Positions 24,301-35,300 of a stretch of DNA of 64,000 nt are shown here, one piece after another. The stretch's first letter is position 1. The number at the start of each line of letters is the position of its first letter. A program made the translations under genes and the position numbers. A model generated the notes under the pieces. The model was not told where the DNA came from. It did no database searches and worked only from the letters and a program-made list of their open reading frames with translations. The stretch lies in NCBI GenBank assembly GCA_013407085.1, contig JACCGJ010000660.1, forward strand, positions 1 to 64,000. The letters run 5' to 3'. This DNA comes from Atriophallophorus winterbourni. Lineage: Eukaryota; Platyhelminthes; Trematoda; Plagiorchiida; Microphallidae.

Positions 24301-24610
24301 TTTTGATACTGTTTGCTTCTTACAGACAACAGCAAGTGCTCTCATATGGGACATCGACGATATGAACGCGGACTTTTACAAAATTGTCCGTGAGGAAGTC
24401 GCTGCTTCGGAACGTGAAATCTACGAGAAAAAAGAAAAGCCCAAAAGAAAACGGCCAAGGAGTAGGCGTCGAGGTGACAGGAGACACATGCGAACCAACA
24501 TCAAACCATCTCCACACTTGCAAAATCGAAGAACACCGACCAGATCGCAATCGAGAAGACCTGGCGGAATGGGTGAAACGAGAAACCGATCTGCGAACAG
24601 TGCAGACTAA
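11581..24610 (+). CDS. Peripherin/ROM1-like tetraspanin TSP-A, six exons, 643 aa
   Basis: Exons 11581-12353, 13489-13655, 20601-20889, 21854-22100, 23269-23439 and 24326-24610 join in frame, each with GT donor and AG acceptor. The product has a very basic N-terminal tail of about 168 residues, then TM1 (about 170-195), TM2 (231-250) and TM3 (291-312). The large extracellular loop carries CCG at 382-384, PFSCC with Cys 434-435, Cys 449 and GC with Cys 465. TM4 spans the exon 4/5 junction. The tail is basic and Arg/Lys-rich ([10 protein letters not shown]). CCG plus a paired Cys and a GC define tetraspanins; the VPFSCC context resembles peripherin-2/ROM1, which bend photoreceptor disc membranes. 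At 643 aa it is about twice the usual tetraspanin length because of both tails. Three N-x-S/T sites lie in the loop. The ATG at 11581 is the first in frame. The LINE lies just upstream; MED14 converges from the other side. The role in this worm is unknown. Confidence 0.85.
12354..13488 (+). other. TSP-A intron 1
   Basis: 1.1 kb, AT-rich, with no gene or LINE seen. It contains a lone copy of the MITE-like end sequence at 12786-12806. Confidence 0.6.
12786..12806 (+). repeat. Solo copy of the MITE-like terminal repeat
   Basis: ATTACCGTAGACAAAGGGTT matches the ends of the 1830-2054 element. No partner end was found nearby, so this is a fragment or a related single insertion. Confidence 0.4.
13489..13655 (+). 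CDS. TSP-A exon 2 (TM3)
   Basis: Acceptor GTTTCCAG, donor GA/GTAAGT. Encodes a short basic loop ([10 protein letters not shown]) and TM3 ([19 protein letters not shown]). The incoming two-base phase and outgoing one-base phase are the same as in TSP-B exon 2. Confidence 0.8.
13690..13770 (+). repeat. tRNA-like / tRNA-derived SINE fragment
   Basis: TAGCGTTAAGGC resembles a Pol III box A, and AGTTCAAATCCCGG about 45 nt later resembles a tRNA T-arm box B, followed by GCGCGCCACCA. A full cloverleaf could not be drawn with confidence, so this is probably a decayed tRNA-derived element. Confidence 0.35.
13800..16320 (+). mobile_element. Degraded CR1-like LINE in TSP-A intron 2
   Basis: In broken frames it reads YTNAQKW and ITVTETRF (endonuclease), then [54 protein letters not shown] and [14 protein letters not shown] (RT). 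Each matches the copy at 6518-10042. The 3' end CCATAAATTCTTGAATCTTG matches too. Many stops and indels make it much older than the first copy. Confidence 0.75.
16321..20600 (+). other. TSP-A intron 2, distal part
   Basis: 4.3 kb between the LINE and exon 3. Short open frames at 18146 and 18652 show no motif, splice logic or similarity that can be recognised. A short (AC)n run lies at 17411-17426. Nothing else supported. Confidence 0.5.
20601..20889 (+). CDS. TSP-A exon 3 (first half of large loop, CCG)
   Basis: Acceptor TTTGTTACAG, donor GG/GTAAGA. Encodes [18 protein letters not shown] and the tetraspanin signature [12 protein letters not shown]. The spacing from TM3 fits a peripherin-type loop. 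Ends with two bases of a codon. Confidence 0.85.
21420..21640 (-). pseudogene. Reverse-transcriptase fragment of a LINE, minus strand
   Basis: The reverse complement reads [11 protein letters not shown], a stop, then [12 protein letters not shown], the RT palm motifs between the catalytic FD and GxPxGSxLGP boxes. Only this short part remains, in TSP-A intron 3. Confidence 0.6.
21854..22100 (+). CDS. TSP-A exon 4 (second half of loop, start of TM4)
   Basis: Acceptor AAACAG, donor ATG/GTGAGT, phase 0 out. Encodes [12 protein letters not shown] and RGCVEPL, then the hydrophobic [12 protein letters not shown] that begins TM4. The paired Cys, single Cys and GC are the conserved loop disulphide residues. 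Confidence 0.85.
22125..22435 (-). repeat. tRNA-derived SINE family T, minus strand
   Basis: Read on the minus strand it has a box A-like GGTAGCTCAAGCCG, a box B-like GGGTTCGAATC about 40 nt on, and then a body ending ACTACTC. The same body and tail occur at 51405-52060. It lies in TSP-A intron 4. Confidence 0.6.
22852..22878. repeat. Perfect 12-bp inverted repeat
   Basis: AGTATGAGGCTG, loop TAC, CAGCCTCATACT. Short, strong hairpin in TSP-A intron 4 with no associated gene. Confidence 0.6.
23269..23439 (+). CDS. TSP-A exon 5 (end of TM4, amphipathic helix)
   Basis: Acceptor TCAACTAG and donor GTG/GTAAGT, phase 0 at both ends. It begins [19 protein letters not shown], aligned with LPQSVLCLSIIQPREAMRQ of TSP-B exon 5. 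That comparison fixes the acceptor, although the tract before it is weak. The rest is helical and charged ([13 protein letters not shown]). Confidence 0.75.
24326..24610 (+). CDS. TSP-A exon 6 (basic cytoplasmic tail)
   Basis: Acceptor CTTCTTACAG. Begins [13 protein letters not shown], then an acidic/basic helix and a tail with [16 protein letters not shown] and [12 protein letters not shown] at 24608-24610. No canonical AATAAA was seen close downstream. Confidence 0.75.
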   Translation, partial: TTASALIWDIDDMNADFYKIVREEVAASEREIYEKKEKPKRKRPRSRRRGDRRHMRTNIKPSPHLQNRRTPTRSQSRRPGGMGETRNRSANSAD

Positions 24611-25907
24611 ACCAGGCCAGTGTATGGCCTATAAATGGAAGGAAAATGAATTTAATTGGGCCATGATAGTATTATCTATCCGAATGAATAATTTAAAAGG
24701 ATAAGCTGGACTGTGGGCTCAACAATGTACCACGCGTATCGAGACATATTGGGATCTCACTGCTACATTTGTTGACCACATAAAAAGGTTTCACGGACAA
24801 TCAATACGCATCGAATGTGCCTTTGTAGGTGATACAAGAGGAGCTAGTGGTACTGACGATCTGATAAAGTCAAAAATACTAGGCCTGGACAAGCTAACAG
24901 GATCACAACCTATTCGAAACCGATAAACTTCGCGAAATTGTCTGAACAGGGTCTGTGCTCGCGTTGGTCTAACCAGCCCATATTCGATACAAGGTGATAA
25001 ATTTGAATCAATGTTCGTGACTAGTAGCTGTGCCTAAATTTGAAGGTGTAGCGATATCATGGATTGTAAACTGTTGAGGTAATGCGTATCATTTAGTCAA
25101 ACAATCAACTTTAACCGTATCAAGTCCCATTTAAAACGCAAAGTGTAATCGGAAACTTTTACGCACCATCAGTTAACTAGGGGAGGTACCATTATGCAGC
25201 GCTGATTACACGACAATTAATCGTCCTAAACACCAAAAAAATTGTATTGCGATCAGCAAAGAAAATTTGTAAATGTCACTGAGACTCATAAGCACAGCGA
25301 TTGGTCCCAATTTCAGTAGTAGCAAACGACATTATTGACCAGACAGCGTTGGCATGATCACAAACTAGAGCTAGCCATCATGAGGGAACCAGTTTGACGT
25401 CCCTAGTAAAGTACGCTGCGTGTACTGCACGGTATTAAGAGGGGAGAAATACTGTGATTCGTACATCAAATTGCACGATCACGTGACAAGCAACAGACTG
25501 TACATTAGTTAAAATAACTAGGTTCCGAGAATGACAAAAATTAAACCAGTTCACTAATGAGGACTCAGCGAGGACACATCAATCCAAGGGTGACGGTGCC
25601 GCTAAAACAGACCTGACCACGACAGTTGTGCATACATGGAAAACTTAACTTGCATTTGTGCATGTTTAAATCAAACAAAACCGAATGCGGGTTTCGTGCA
25701 AAGCTATTGTGGAGTTCGATCGCGGGAAGGCAGCAAAAACCGATGCGAACAATGATGTGACGGCTGTTACTAAAATTCAATTAATACTGACAATATTAAG
25801 GCTATCACCACAGTCACTTTTCGTAAGCAATGACTGCAGAGGCGCTAAGGACAACCCAATGAAGAACAAATCCATGTCATAAAACACACAGTATGTATCA
25901 AACAAGA
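24611..25907. other. Intergenic space between convergent TSP-A and MED14
   Basis: 1.3 kb tail-to-tail spacer. No supported gene; short open frames at 25565-25882 overlap on both strands and show nothing recognisable. Confidence 0.5.
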
Positions 25908-25913
25908 TTTATT
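25908..25913 (-). terminator. MED14: Poly(A) signal of MED14
   Basis: AATAAA on the minus strand, about 66 nt beyond the MED14 stop codon. Confidence 0.6.
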
Positions 25914-25978
25914 GGGAGCACATTTCAAGACCAGGAATGTAAACTCTTATTTATATACAAATAGAACGGGACCCGGTT

Positions 25979-26302
25979 TCAAGCGTTGGTCCCGTACAGC
26001 TGTTTACCCTGCCCGGGAATTTTCGCCACCGGGCTCGCATGCGACGTGGAACAAGCTTGATTGATAAGCACGGTGAGGTGTAGCAAGGCGGAATCCCCGT
26101 GGCTTGAAGCCAACAAATTGGCGTTCGCTTCCACCTCCGACTCGGAGAGGATTTGAAGCAGGTTGTGGATGGAGTCAGAGCGACCAGGTTTCGAACCAGC
26201 GGACATGATTGCTGGGGGCTTTGTCAGGATTGCCACACGATTCGTGTCCCAATCATAGCCAACCAAGATGAGTTGAGCCAATGGAGGATTCGGGTACTTG
26301 GA
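25979..26302 (-). CDS. MED14: MED14 last exon
   Basis: Acceptor TTTCACAG. Begins SKYPNPPLAQLILVGYDW and ends GQGKQLYGTNA-stop. It corresponds to the C-terminal part of animal MED14 (IIVPIIYD ... VSNILKRF). Confidence 0.75.
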   Translation of the reverse strand, partial: SKYPNPPLAQLILVGYDWDTNRVAILTKPPAIMSAGSKPGRSDSIHNLLQILSESEVEANANLLASSHGDSALLHLTVLINQACSTSHASPVAKIPGQGKQLYGTNA

Positions 26303-29300
26303 CTGTGAAATTCAACACAGAAGGTTAATGGCTCGGCTAATAACCGGTAGAAGATGCGATTTTTGGTGCACTGACAAGTTAGATGGAGATCGGTTAGTTT
26401 CACCAATCTTATTCACCAGTGGCTGTAAGGTTAGAGCTTTCAAGGGACGCCAACACTAGTACCGCTGTCCATACCTGATGAATGATACCGGCACACGGCT
26501 CGTGAGGAATGCTTAAAAAACATGCTGTGCTCATTGGAAATAACGTCTAGGGGTTAAGCACGAGAGAAGCATAATTAAGACAATCGTATACTCCATTGGA
26601 AGCTCATTCGAGCGATTTCTGCCACGCAAAATGGAGTATTCCAGGTGCGTGCTCAAGCGCCCTACACCAACGCTACGCGCGTGAAATTACACACCTGGAA
26701 TCTGGTAAAGTCACACACAGACGGATAGAATGCACGTGGATTGAGATACTGTCAGGTTGCCCATGATATTCTTATCCCTTGTCAGAGTCAAGGTTTATTT
26801 AAGGTTTTATTAGCTCGAAGCTGAGTTCACTCAGTGTACAGGGTGCTAAGCGTTCGCAATTTTTGTTTCGTCGAAACCAATTTAATAGCAGGGTATGGTG
26901 TGGAATCAGAATTAAGTGCACTACAAAGCTCCAAATTGAAGGACCATGCCGTAACCAGACCTCAGGTCTGGATGAGTAATCACAGTTACTCGTTTAGGAT
27001 AAAAGTATATTGATGCATAGGCTTAAAGTTATTTGGGACCGATCGAGTAGTCATACTCATGAAAACAAAATTTGGAAAAGAATCGGTTAGTGCAGCTTTT
27101 GCGTAACGCTTCACGTCTGACACAGAAGCTTCGTCAGGCCAAGGGTATTAGTCAGAACAGAGAACGGTCATTAAGTAGCAATCTAAAAGCCACCTCTAAT
27201 TAGTTGTATCACTAAACCGCTTATTGAAATCCTGGGGGTATCATGTAGTGTAGCACAACGTGAAATTGGTCAAGGTCATTCGTGCGTGTTGGGAAGGGTA
27301 GATATTGTGCTATACTGTTCACAGGAAATAATGAGCAACACGTTTGTGATGCGTTAACGATTCGATCGGATCACGAAAGTGAGATAACGTACCACTTGCG
27401 TCCTGCTGTGTGGCTTCGACACCAAAAGTTGGATAGTGATTCGAGGTGGGCGAATGAGAATTCCCGGAAGGCCGGGGATCAACTCCGGAGCGTCCGAGAA
27501 ACCATGGGGTGGTGAGTTGGGCAGGGCACGATTCGGGGTCTGAAGAAGAAGGCGTTTGCTGGTGCCCAGGCCAACGAGACCAATTCGTATCAAGACTGGC
27601 GCGTGAGGTGATGGATGAAGGTCGATTGGAAATAGTCGCACGATGCTACGGCATGCGTGCGGTGGTAGAGTAAACAAACGAAAAAACGCGGTCACTGCGC
27701 TCGGTTGGAAAGGGGGCGAACAAACCTGAGAGAAATGGAAAGTCGACGTTATGAACAGGCTATCCGTAATACACTTCGCCAAAGGTTGAATTAGTAAAAT
27801 CGCAAGTCGGCATACAAAATTTAATGAAAACGCGATAGAAACGGAAAGAAAGTGTGGAGACATTCGAAAGTAGACATTCGGTGACTAGAAAATAATCACA
27901 TGAATATTTAGTCTGCTATGAATGATACTGGGAACCGGTCTTATAACTTACGTATTATGTTGCGCAAATCATCGCAGATTGTATTCGAAAACCGCGAATG
28001 AACCCAAATTCACAGTTATCTCAAAAATACAGGTTTGTTCAACACAGAAGCTTATTGTAAAAAGCGATGCTTAAAACAACAAACAAACACAACTGATTTC
28101 CAATCTTCGTAATTAAAATATCAAGAGTTCGAGCTCTACAGCTGAGGATAACCGCGTAGATTAAATAAAGCCGCAAAACCAATGCTCACCCTAGTCTCGA
28201 AGTACTCTTCCATTAGACTCAACGTTTCTTGAGACCAGCGCTCCACGGGGGCAACATTCGCAGACGACAGCGTACTGAGCCGAAGCGTCAACTTCCAATA
28301 AGGCAAGCCTGAACCCGTACGCACCGAACGCATGCTCACACATGAACTCAAACAGGAAGTGGCCCAGTGTGCTTCGAACGCACCAAGACCGACGGTCTCG
28401 CCGAAAGAAAAATCAGCACTCGCATCCAACTCAGATTCCTTGCGAGTGACCATTGGGATGTCTAGATTTCTAATCGATGATAAACAGGCGTGGAAAAGCA
28501 GACCGGTTGAAAGATAAGACTCCAGCGGAGACAAACGTCGTACGACACATCCACCTGTGATATCAACGGGTTTTGCAGGGCTTCTTTGAACCAACTGAGC
28601 TAGCTGCAAAACCGTCATTCCGGCCCACGGTTCACCTATAATAAAAACGACATTATTGATTAGCATCATGAAACGCCTTGTTACCGTAACAAACACACAA
28701 ATTGCTGAAAATGTATCAGGATTGCGGTAGAGAATTTAGATCACATTCCCCAGAATGGTGTTGTGGTAATAGGCTTTGAAGGAAGAACCGAAACAGAATC
28801 ACAGTTATCCTGGATCCACTATGAAATGCTTATAAATGAAAAACTTTTTGATGTTGCTCATATAGCACAATACCGGTTTCCAAGTGTTTACCGTAGATAG
28901 GTAGGAAATACCGCCGTCAACAGGAAATACAGCGACCCCAATCAAACGGCAATTGTTTACGGGCATCGTGAAGGTAGATTCGCAACAAACCCATAAAAAC
29001 AGATGCGAAAAAGCGCTTGGTGCGTAGCATTTATTAAGAAACACAGAAGATGGTTCTAGTTCGAGTTGGATTATATATCCGCGGTGAATTAGGAAATGCA
29101 CGAAAATATGATAGCTCTGCTAACACAATAATTAAGCATCGAATAAAACGGTTACTAAAACATTCATTTATCGCGAAAAGCGAAAAGTGGACAACTACCT
29201 AAACATGTACGCAAACATCCGGTGACTCGAGACATACACGTAGCCGCTCAGGTACACTGCATAATGTACTTGCCTAATCCGCCTAGAATGTATTCCTTGA

Positions 29301-32300
29301 AACTTCTATTGCAAGTCCTAGTGTCGAAACTATCTTCCGAAATTCGAACGCATAATTATTGTGAAACGACGTGACTCCGACTACGTATTAACTCACGATA
29401 AACATATATAGCTCGACTATACGCGACGTTACATACAATTGTTGATGTTAGTCGGTAATTGTAATGCTAAATGGTAGAATAATAAATCCTTTCATTCGTC
29501 TATGAATCGAAACTTGTTCTTAAAAACAAATGAGTACAACCTATTACTAAAAAGGGTGACTGAAATCATGAGATGATTGATTGCCGGGGTTCATTCATCA
29601 AAACATCGAAGAGGATTAGCGATGAAGCGATAACCAAATGAGAATTTGGCGCAGTGCAATGACAACAAGAATCCATATGTCAATACGATATACACTGAAA
29701 GCTCAAGTGGAACATACCAAGACAGCATCCTCAGAAAACGACAGCCAAACTTCATTAAAGTGTATGCATTTCGAGTGGTAATGTAAATAAGACTCTCGAG
29801 AACTTTACGTACGCGTCATATAGCATGTTGATTTCCAAGATCTTTCGGGACATCGTTTTGTCACTACATGACGGTCAAGCATCAGTAAGTGATATTGATG
29901 CGATGCTTTGTTTTCATAACGATTTCTGTGCAGGAGGCAAACAGTGTCAACGACCAGTCCGTAAATAACCTCATCATCATCACCATTATTGACAGCGTTA
30001 CACACCGGTAGTAAGTATTGAGTGCCTGACTGCCATACAATCATAAAAACTATGGAATTTATAAAAAGCCCAGACAAATTGGAATTAGATGCCTGCACCT
30101 CGAATCAAACATGCATTAAACAAGTAGACTAGTGACACAACCGCGACAGGTTTGTTCGGCTTTCGCTTTCATGGGTCCGGACAAACTTTCATCGCCACTC
30201 CACTTGACAGCATACGGGATTAATTAATCACCGTGAGAAGAGGCCTACAACAAGACGATTTTGAGCTAAGAGAAAGTAGCCGCTGCAAATTATGTTCTGC
30301 TGGACCCAACCGAGGAGACGAGTCAATCCAAACGCAGTTCGTTCGCTGCTAGGGCATTCATCTGCACGAACTAAGCCACCTTTCCGTCAATAGCAAGTTT
30401 GGTTCATTTGAGAGAGATACGACGTCAAGAATCGAGGTACCAGAATTGGGAATAATTTATTCTTAAAATCCTCTAACAATGAACGTCAATCAGGATATTT
30501 GTCACGTCAATGTTAAGACATTCAGAGAGAGAAATGAAATCGAGCCAAGGAATCAATGTTGAGGTAGTCTAAACACCGCTATGCACAAGCTTTGCTATCT
30601 CGCCGAATAATGTATCACGCAAAATACTCTAACACGTAGATGATGAACTTAACAACGAAAGCGACAACAAACAGAATTAAAGAGAAAAACGAAAGATGAT
30701 TGAGTGCTGATCACCGGGTGATTTATTTACCTTCAAAGCTTGGTGGAAAGGCCTCTTGCAGCGCTTTCAGTAGATGCTGTAAAACGAAAATAAAGGTCAA
30801 AGTTGTTTTCATTCTAATGGGAATGTTTTATTGTTGGTCATTTATATACGTTGCAAATGAAAACCAAACGAGCAAGTGAAATTTCATGGAAGAAGCCACT
30901 TGTTAATTGATGGAAACAGTAGGTTCGGTAGCCAGCAACGGGAGTAGAAACGGTGTACAAGTACGAAACCAGCGGCAGTACGTTGTGTTGTAGCACAAAC
31001 AACGATAATGGTATGGCATGGTATGGTATGAAAGCACAATCCTGATCCAGGCTAAGTGCCGCACAGTCAGAGACTGCACGTGGGCTAAGATACTGTCGGG
31101 TTGCCCAGGCCTAAACAGATAAATGCAACGATGATACGTGAGAATGATGCTTGTTGAAAAATTTCGTAAACCGTAGAACGTTAGCATCAACACTGGCTAC
31201 GCGAGTTGCGTCATTGCGCTGAGTAAACTGTGTAATTCAATCTGTCGCCGAAAAGCCCTCACATAGCACCACCAATAACACGGAATATAAATAGTACGGA
31301 AAATCCAGGTTAAACCGTTCAGTCATACAGCAATTACAACTGGAAAACCTGTATCGATAGCAACGCCTCGTTATCAACTGACTTTGTACGCGGGTAGCGG
31401 AACGACACTTGTCGCGGGACTGTCAACCAGTGGAGTTCCCCGTTCCGTGTATGGGTCCACAAAATGATTGTGACCATCGAGGAGTTGAATTCTCGTCTGC
31501 GTACTGCTGGCAGAATCGAGCAGACCAGCATTCACCGGGAGTTGAGGAGTGAGGGTGAACCGAATGCAGAGGCTTGCACGATAGACGAGAATGAAGTCGT
31601 AGAGGGACAAGGCAATCAGCACCATGCCACGAACCGGGCGAAGGGAATTGCCGGCGACCAGTGTCTGTAGGGAAAATGGGAAATGTGTAAGTGGTTTCTA
31701 AATCCAGGGTCACCGAGAAGATGAAGTTGGCTTGGAGATATCGGGTCTGGGGAGCAAAACATTTAGGCAAATAAATCAAGTGAATCATACACGAACGTCT
31801 TACATGATTATACCTGAATTCACGAAAACAACAGTCAGCTGTTGTATCTAAAACCTTATTTTATTTGATTGATTAGCATTAGACACATCGACATGTAGGC
31901 GTCTCAAGAGACAGAACTTATTAGGAAGTAGTTTATGATCACGAAACATTGTATATAGGTATCAAATCACAAGCCTGGATCCAGGCAAAGTGCCGTAAAA
32001 TCATGGCTTGTATGCTGGCTGAGATATCGTTACGCGTCAACAGATAAGAAACGGATCTAAGTCTAGCGCCGGCAACACCGTGCTAAATTGATTTGCCGTT
32101 GCGTGTGGATACATGCTGGAGACTCACTGCCATTCCAAAGTGCTGTTTCAGACCACTCCTGATGTCGCAAGGTTGTTTGTTTTAGCCCTGCGAACTCAAC
32201 TGGCAAGCGGTGGTAGCAAGATGAGTCAACACAGGTTTTTATTACTAATGAGAAGCTACTGTAAATATGAGCGAAAAGGTTTCCGATAAAGAAAACCAGT

Positions 32301-35300
32301 GAATAGCATCGACTAGATTGCACAAACTCAAAAAGCACGCATGATCACGCTGTAAACATGACCTTTACTGTTATAGGAAAAATCGCGGCCTCTATAGAAA
32401 TGAACTTTATCAAACAATATTTCTAATCTTCACACACCGCGCAACAAAAAGACATCAAAAATGAACGATCCGGTTGAGCGAAGCTATCAAACAGTTCTAG
32501 TTTAGCAACGAGGACAGTGTGGCTTGCAATGATCCGCATATCATCTCCAGGTTAGTGTCTTACGCATGTACAGTGCAAATCAGACACCATAGTTTGAAGT
32601 GTAGATTGTCAGGCGAGAGAGGACAAATATCATAAGCTCGAAGATTATATCGAAAATGAAATTTAAAAGCAATCAGTTAGAGCAGTTTCCGGTACAGAAG
32701 CTTCGTCAGACCAATGTGATTGTCAGAACAGAGAACGTAATTTAAGAGCACTCAATCCAACGTCTCTAATTAATCTCACCACGTAACAGCCTATTGACAT
32801 TGCAGGGACATCATGTCACGTAGACAAAGCCCGCACCAATCGGCCTATTTACTCAGTGCAGCGTGAACTTGGTCAAGGTCAGTTGACACTGTGAGTCACA
32901 ATCGCACGATTAATCACGTGTGACAAATGGTATAAAAATATAACTAAGTATCAACACGGCAAACTTAAACTAATATCTGTCCGTTGTAATACCATGATTC
33001 CAAAGGTTGTCAAAGCCGAAGGTGGCAGTGGGGATATGCTTTCAATGTTTATAAAATGCTCCCAAATAGCCTCTGACAACCAAGTCCAGATTCTGGCCTA
33101 TACGAGTGGCTCCTAGAGCTGCTTCTACCAACAGGTGAAGGAGCGAGGGCGAGTGACTGGCGCTTCGAGAAGATTGAGTCTGGGAGGGCATTACATCTAA
33201 TAGAAGGAAAACCCTAATTTTAAACCTCCGCTGTCTCGCAGGATACCCGGTCGCGGGATCGCTGTGATCGATATCCATGGAGATCTCTACTTCAACTATC
33301 TTGTTGATTACATACCTACCATTATTTGGAAGCCATTACTAATAATACTAAAGTTATATTATTATATTATTATTAATGGTGACGACGCAGATTTCATGTG
33401 AACAATATCAGATCTCACTTGTCAAGGTACGTAAACATTTTGCTCGTTTACTAATGAGTAGACAATGACACAAAAATACATCAGACAATTTATTGACCAC
33501 ACGGAAAACGAATGACATACTTTCAATCCAGAATTAGAAAGAGTCCGATCCTGCAATGGCTCGATCGCGCACATAAATGGAAGTGTATACAACAAGGTCT
33601 GCATAACAAAAGAAGATTGATATGCGTAGAAATAGCCAATTTCAAGGTAGAAGTCGATAACAAAAAATTCCACATTCAAACTGATCTCTCACAATTGCAT
33701 TAGCCCTCAACTTCGCTTGGTGACCTATGGAACTAGGACCAAATCCAATATTCCGATTCTATTGTTCCTCGGTTGTCGCTAGTCGTTACGTTAGTCCAGA
33801 CCAACTTAGTCCGGCTCTGAATGGGGATGCAGACTCAAATGCTCCCATTGCGATTTTTGAAATTACCACTGTTACACGATTATTTGCAATAACAGCGATA
33901 TCCCAACTTTGAGATATCTGATAGTATTTCTTGTGCTTGTGTTTCGTTGGCATAACGTGGTAAAAGCGCATATAATCAAACTCAGGCATAATAGCGAAAA
34001 TTATGTTCGGTTCAGGCTTTTTGAGCCGACATTTCGGAGTTTAATGACAAAGGGATGTTTTGGGTTGAGAAAGGTGAACAGAGATTTACATTTAAAGGTT
34101 TCTTTTCAGACCACAAACGGTAACTGAATGGTCAACTTGCCATTAGGCGAGGTAAATTACAGAAGAAAGATTTATTCGTTTCTCGTTCAGGGGAAAAGAT
34201 AAAACACATCGCGTGGAAGAGTAAGATCCACGAATTATAGGGAACTCATGTGCAGGCCATGCAATATCTTATTAAATAACTCTGATCAGTTTGCCACATT
34301 CAAGGGAGCGTCGATCCACAATGGTATGTCGAATAAAATCAGCTGAGACACGGATTAGTCGTGCGATATGCGTATTGCTTTCGAATAACTCGATTAACTT
34401 ATAGGTTTAACCGTTATCATGTAGAAAGAACTACAATAGAATGCTCCCTATAGCCTCAAAAATAATAGTAAGTATTTCCGTATAGGTTCAAGCACTCTGG
34501 CACTACCACAACGCAAGCATCGTCACTGTGACAGCACACGTATGCACAAGCAACCTAAACACTACAACGAAATGCTAACAGATGCACGTCTGAATGATTC
34601 GGGAGACGGCCAACATCTACATGACATCTTTAGCGCACAAAATGACAGGTAAAACGAATCGCGAAACTCACTTTGGTGAAGAGGTTCAGAGAGTTCGATG
34701 TGTTGAGCAAATTCTCCAGATGATTTTGAATAACCATGTGCGGGTTTGAATCCACATTTGTGTGGGGGTCGGGTGGAATAGCAGTGTGTTGAAGAGTGGG
34801 ACTGAATCCCAGTGAGACTGTGAAGCCCAGTCCCAAGCGGTAAGATATGTCCACCTGCAAGTATACAGAATGATCAAATATCGCATGGTAGGCTGAGATT
34901 CTTCATCAGACGAGAAACCGCCCCGTTAAGAAAAATTAGGACATAGGGTGGGCCTTCGAGAATGCCCAGCTAATTGTTGTGGCTTTCCGCCTAAAGCGTT
35001 TTTGCACCAGACCTGCCTTTATAGTATTATGGGCCAGTATTTCTCTCAACAATCGAAATTATTCAAACATTGCTTGACCGAACGGAGGGCTGACCAGATT
35101 TGAATCGAGTTAAACCGTACACGCTCAGAAAAGCAGTCGGCGCAATCGGTGTTGCATGTCAAAGATGTACCGTTTGGTCAATACAACGTATGCTTACGGA
35201 CGGGAAGGTAGAAGAGTCAAGATTCAGTGAACAATAGAGCAAACAGCAATTTAGTTTTGCTGAACAATTTTGTTGTACGCACACTTCAATTAATTTTTCT

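Noticed and set aside
28332..28517. Plus-strand frame opposite the YFETRV exon
   Set aside because: Shadow of the MED14 exon.
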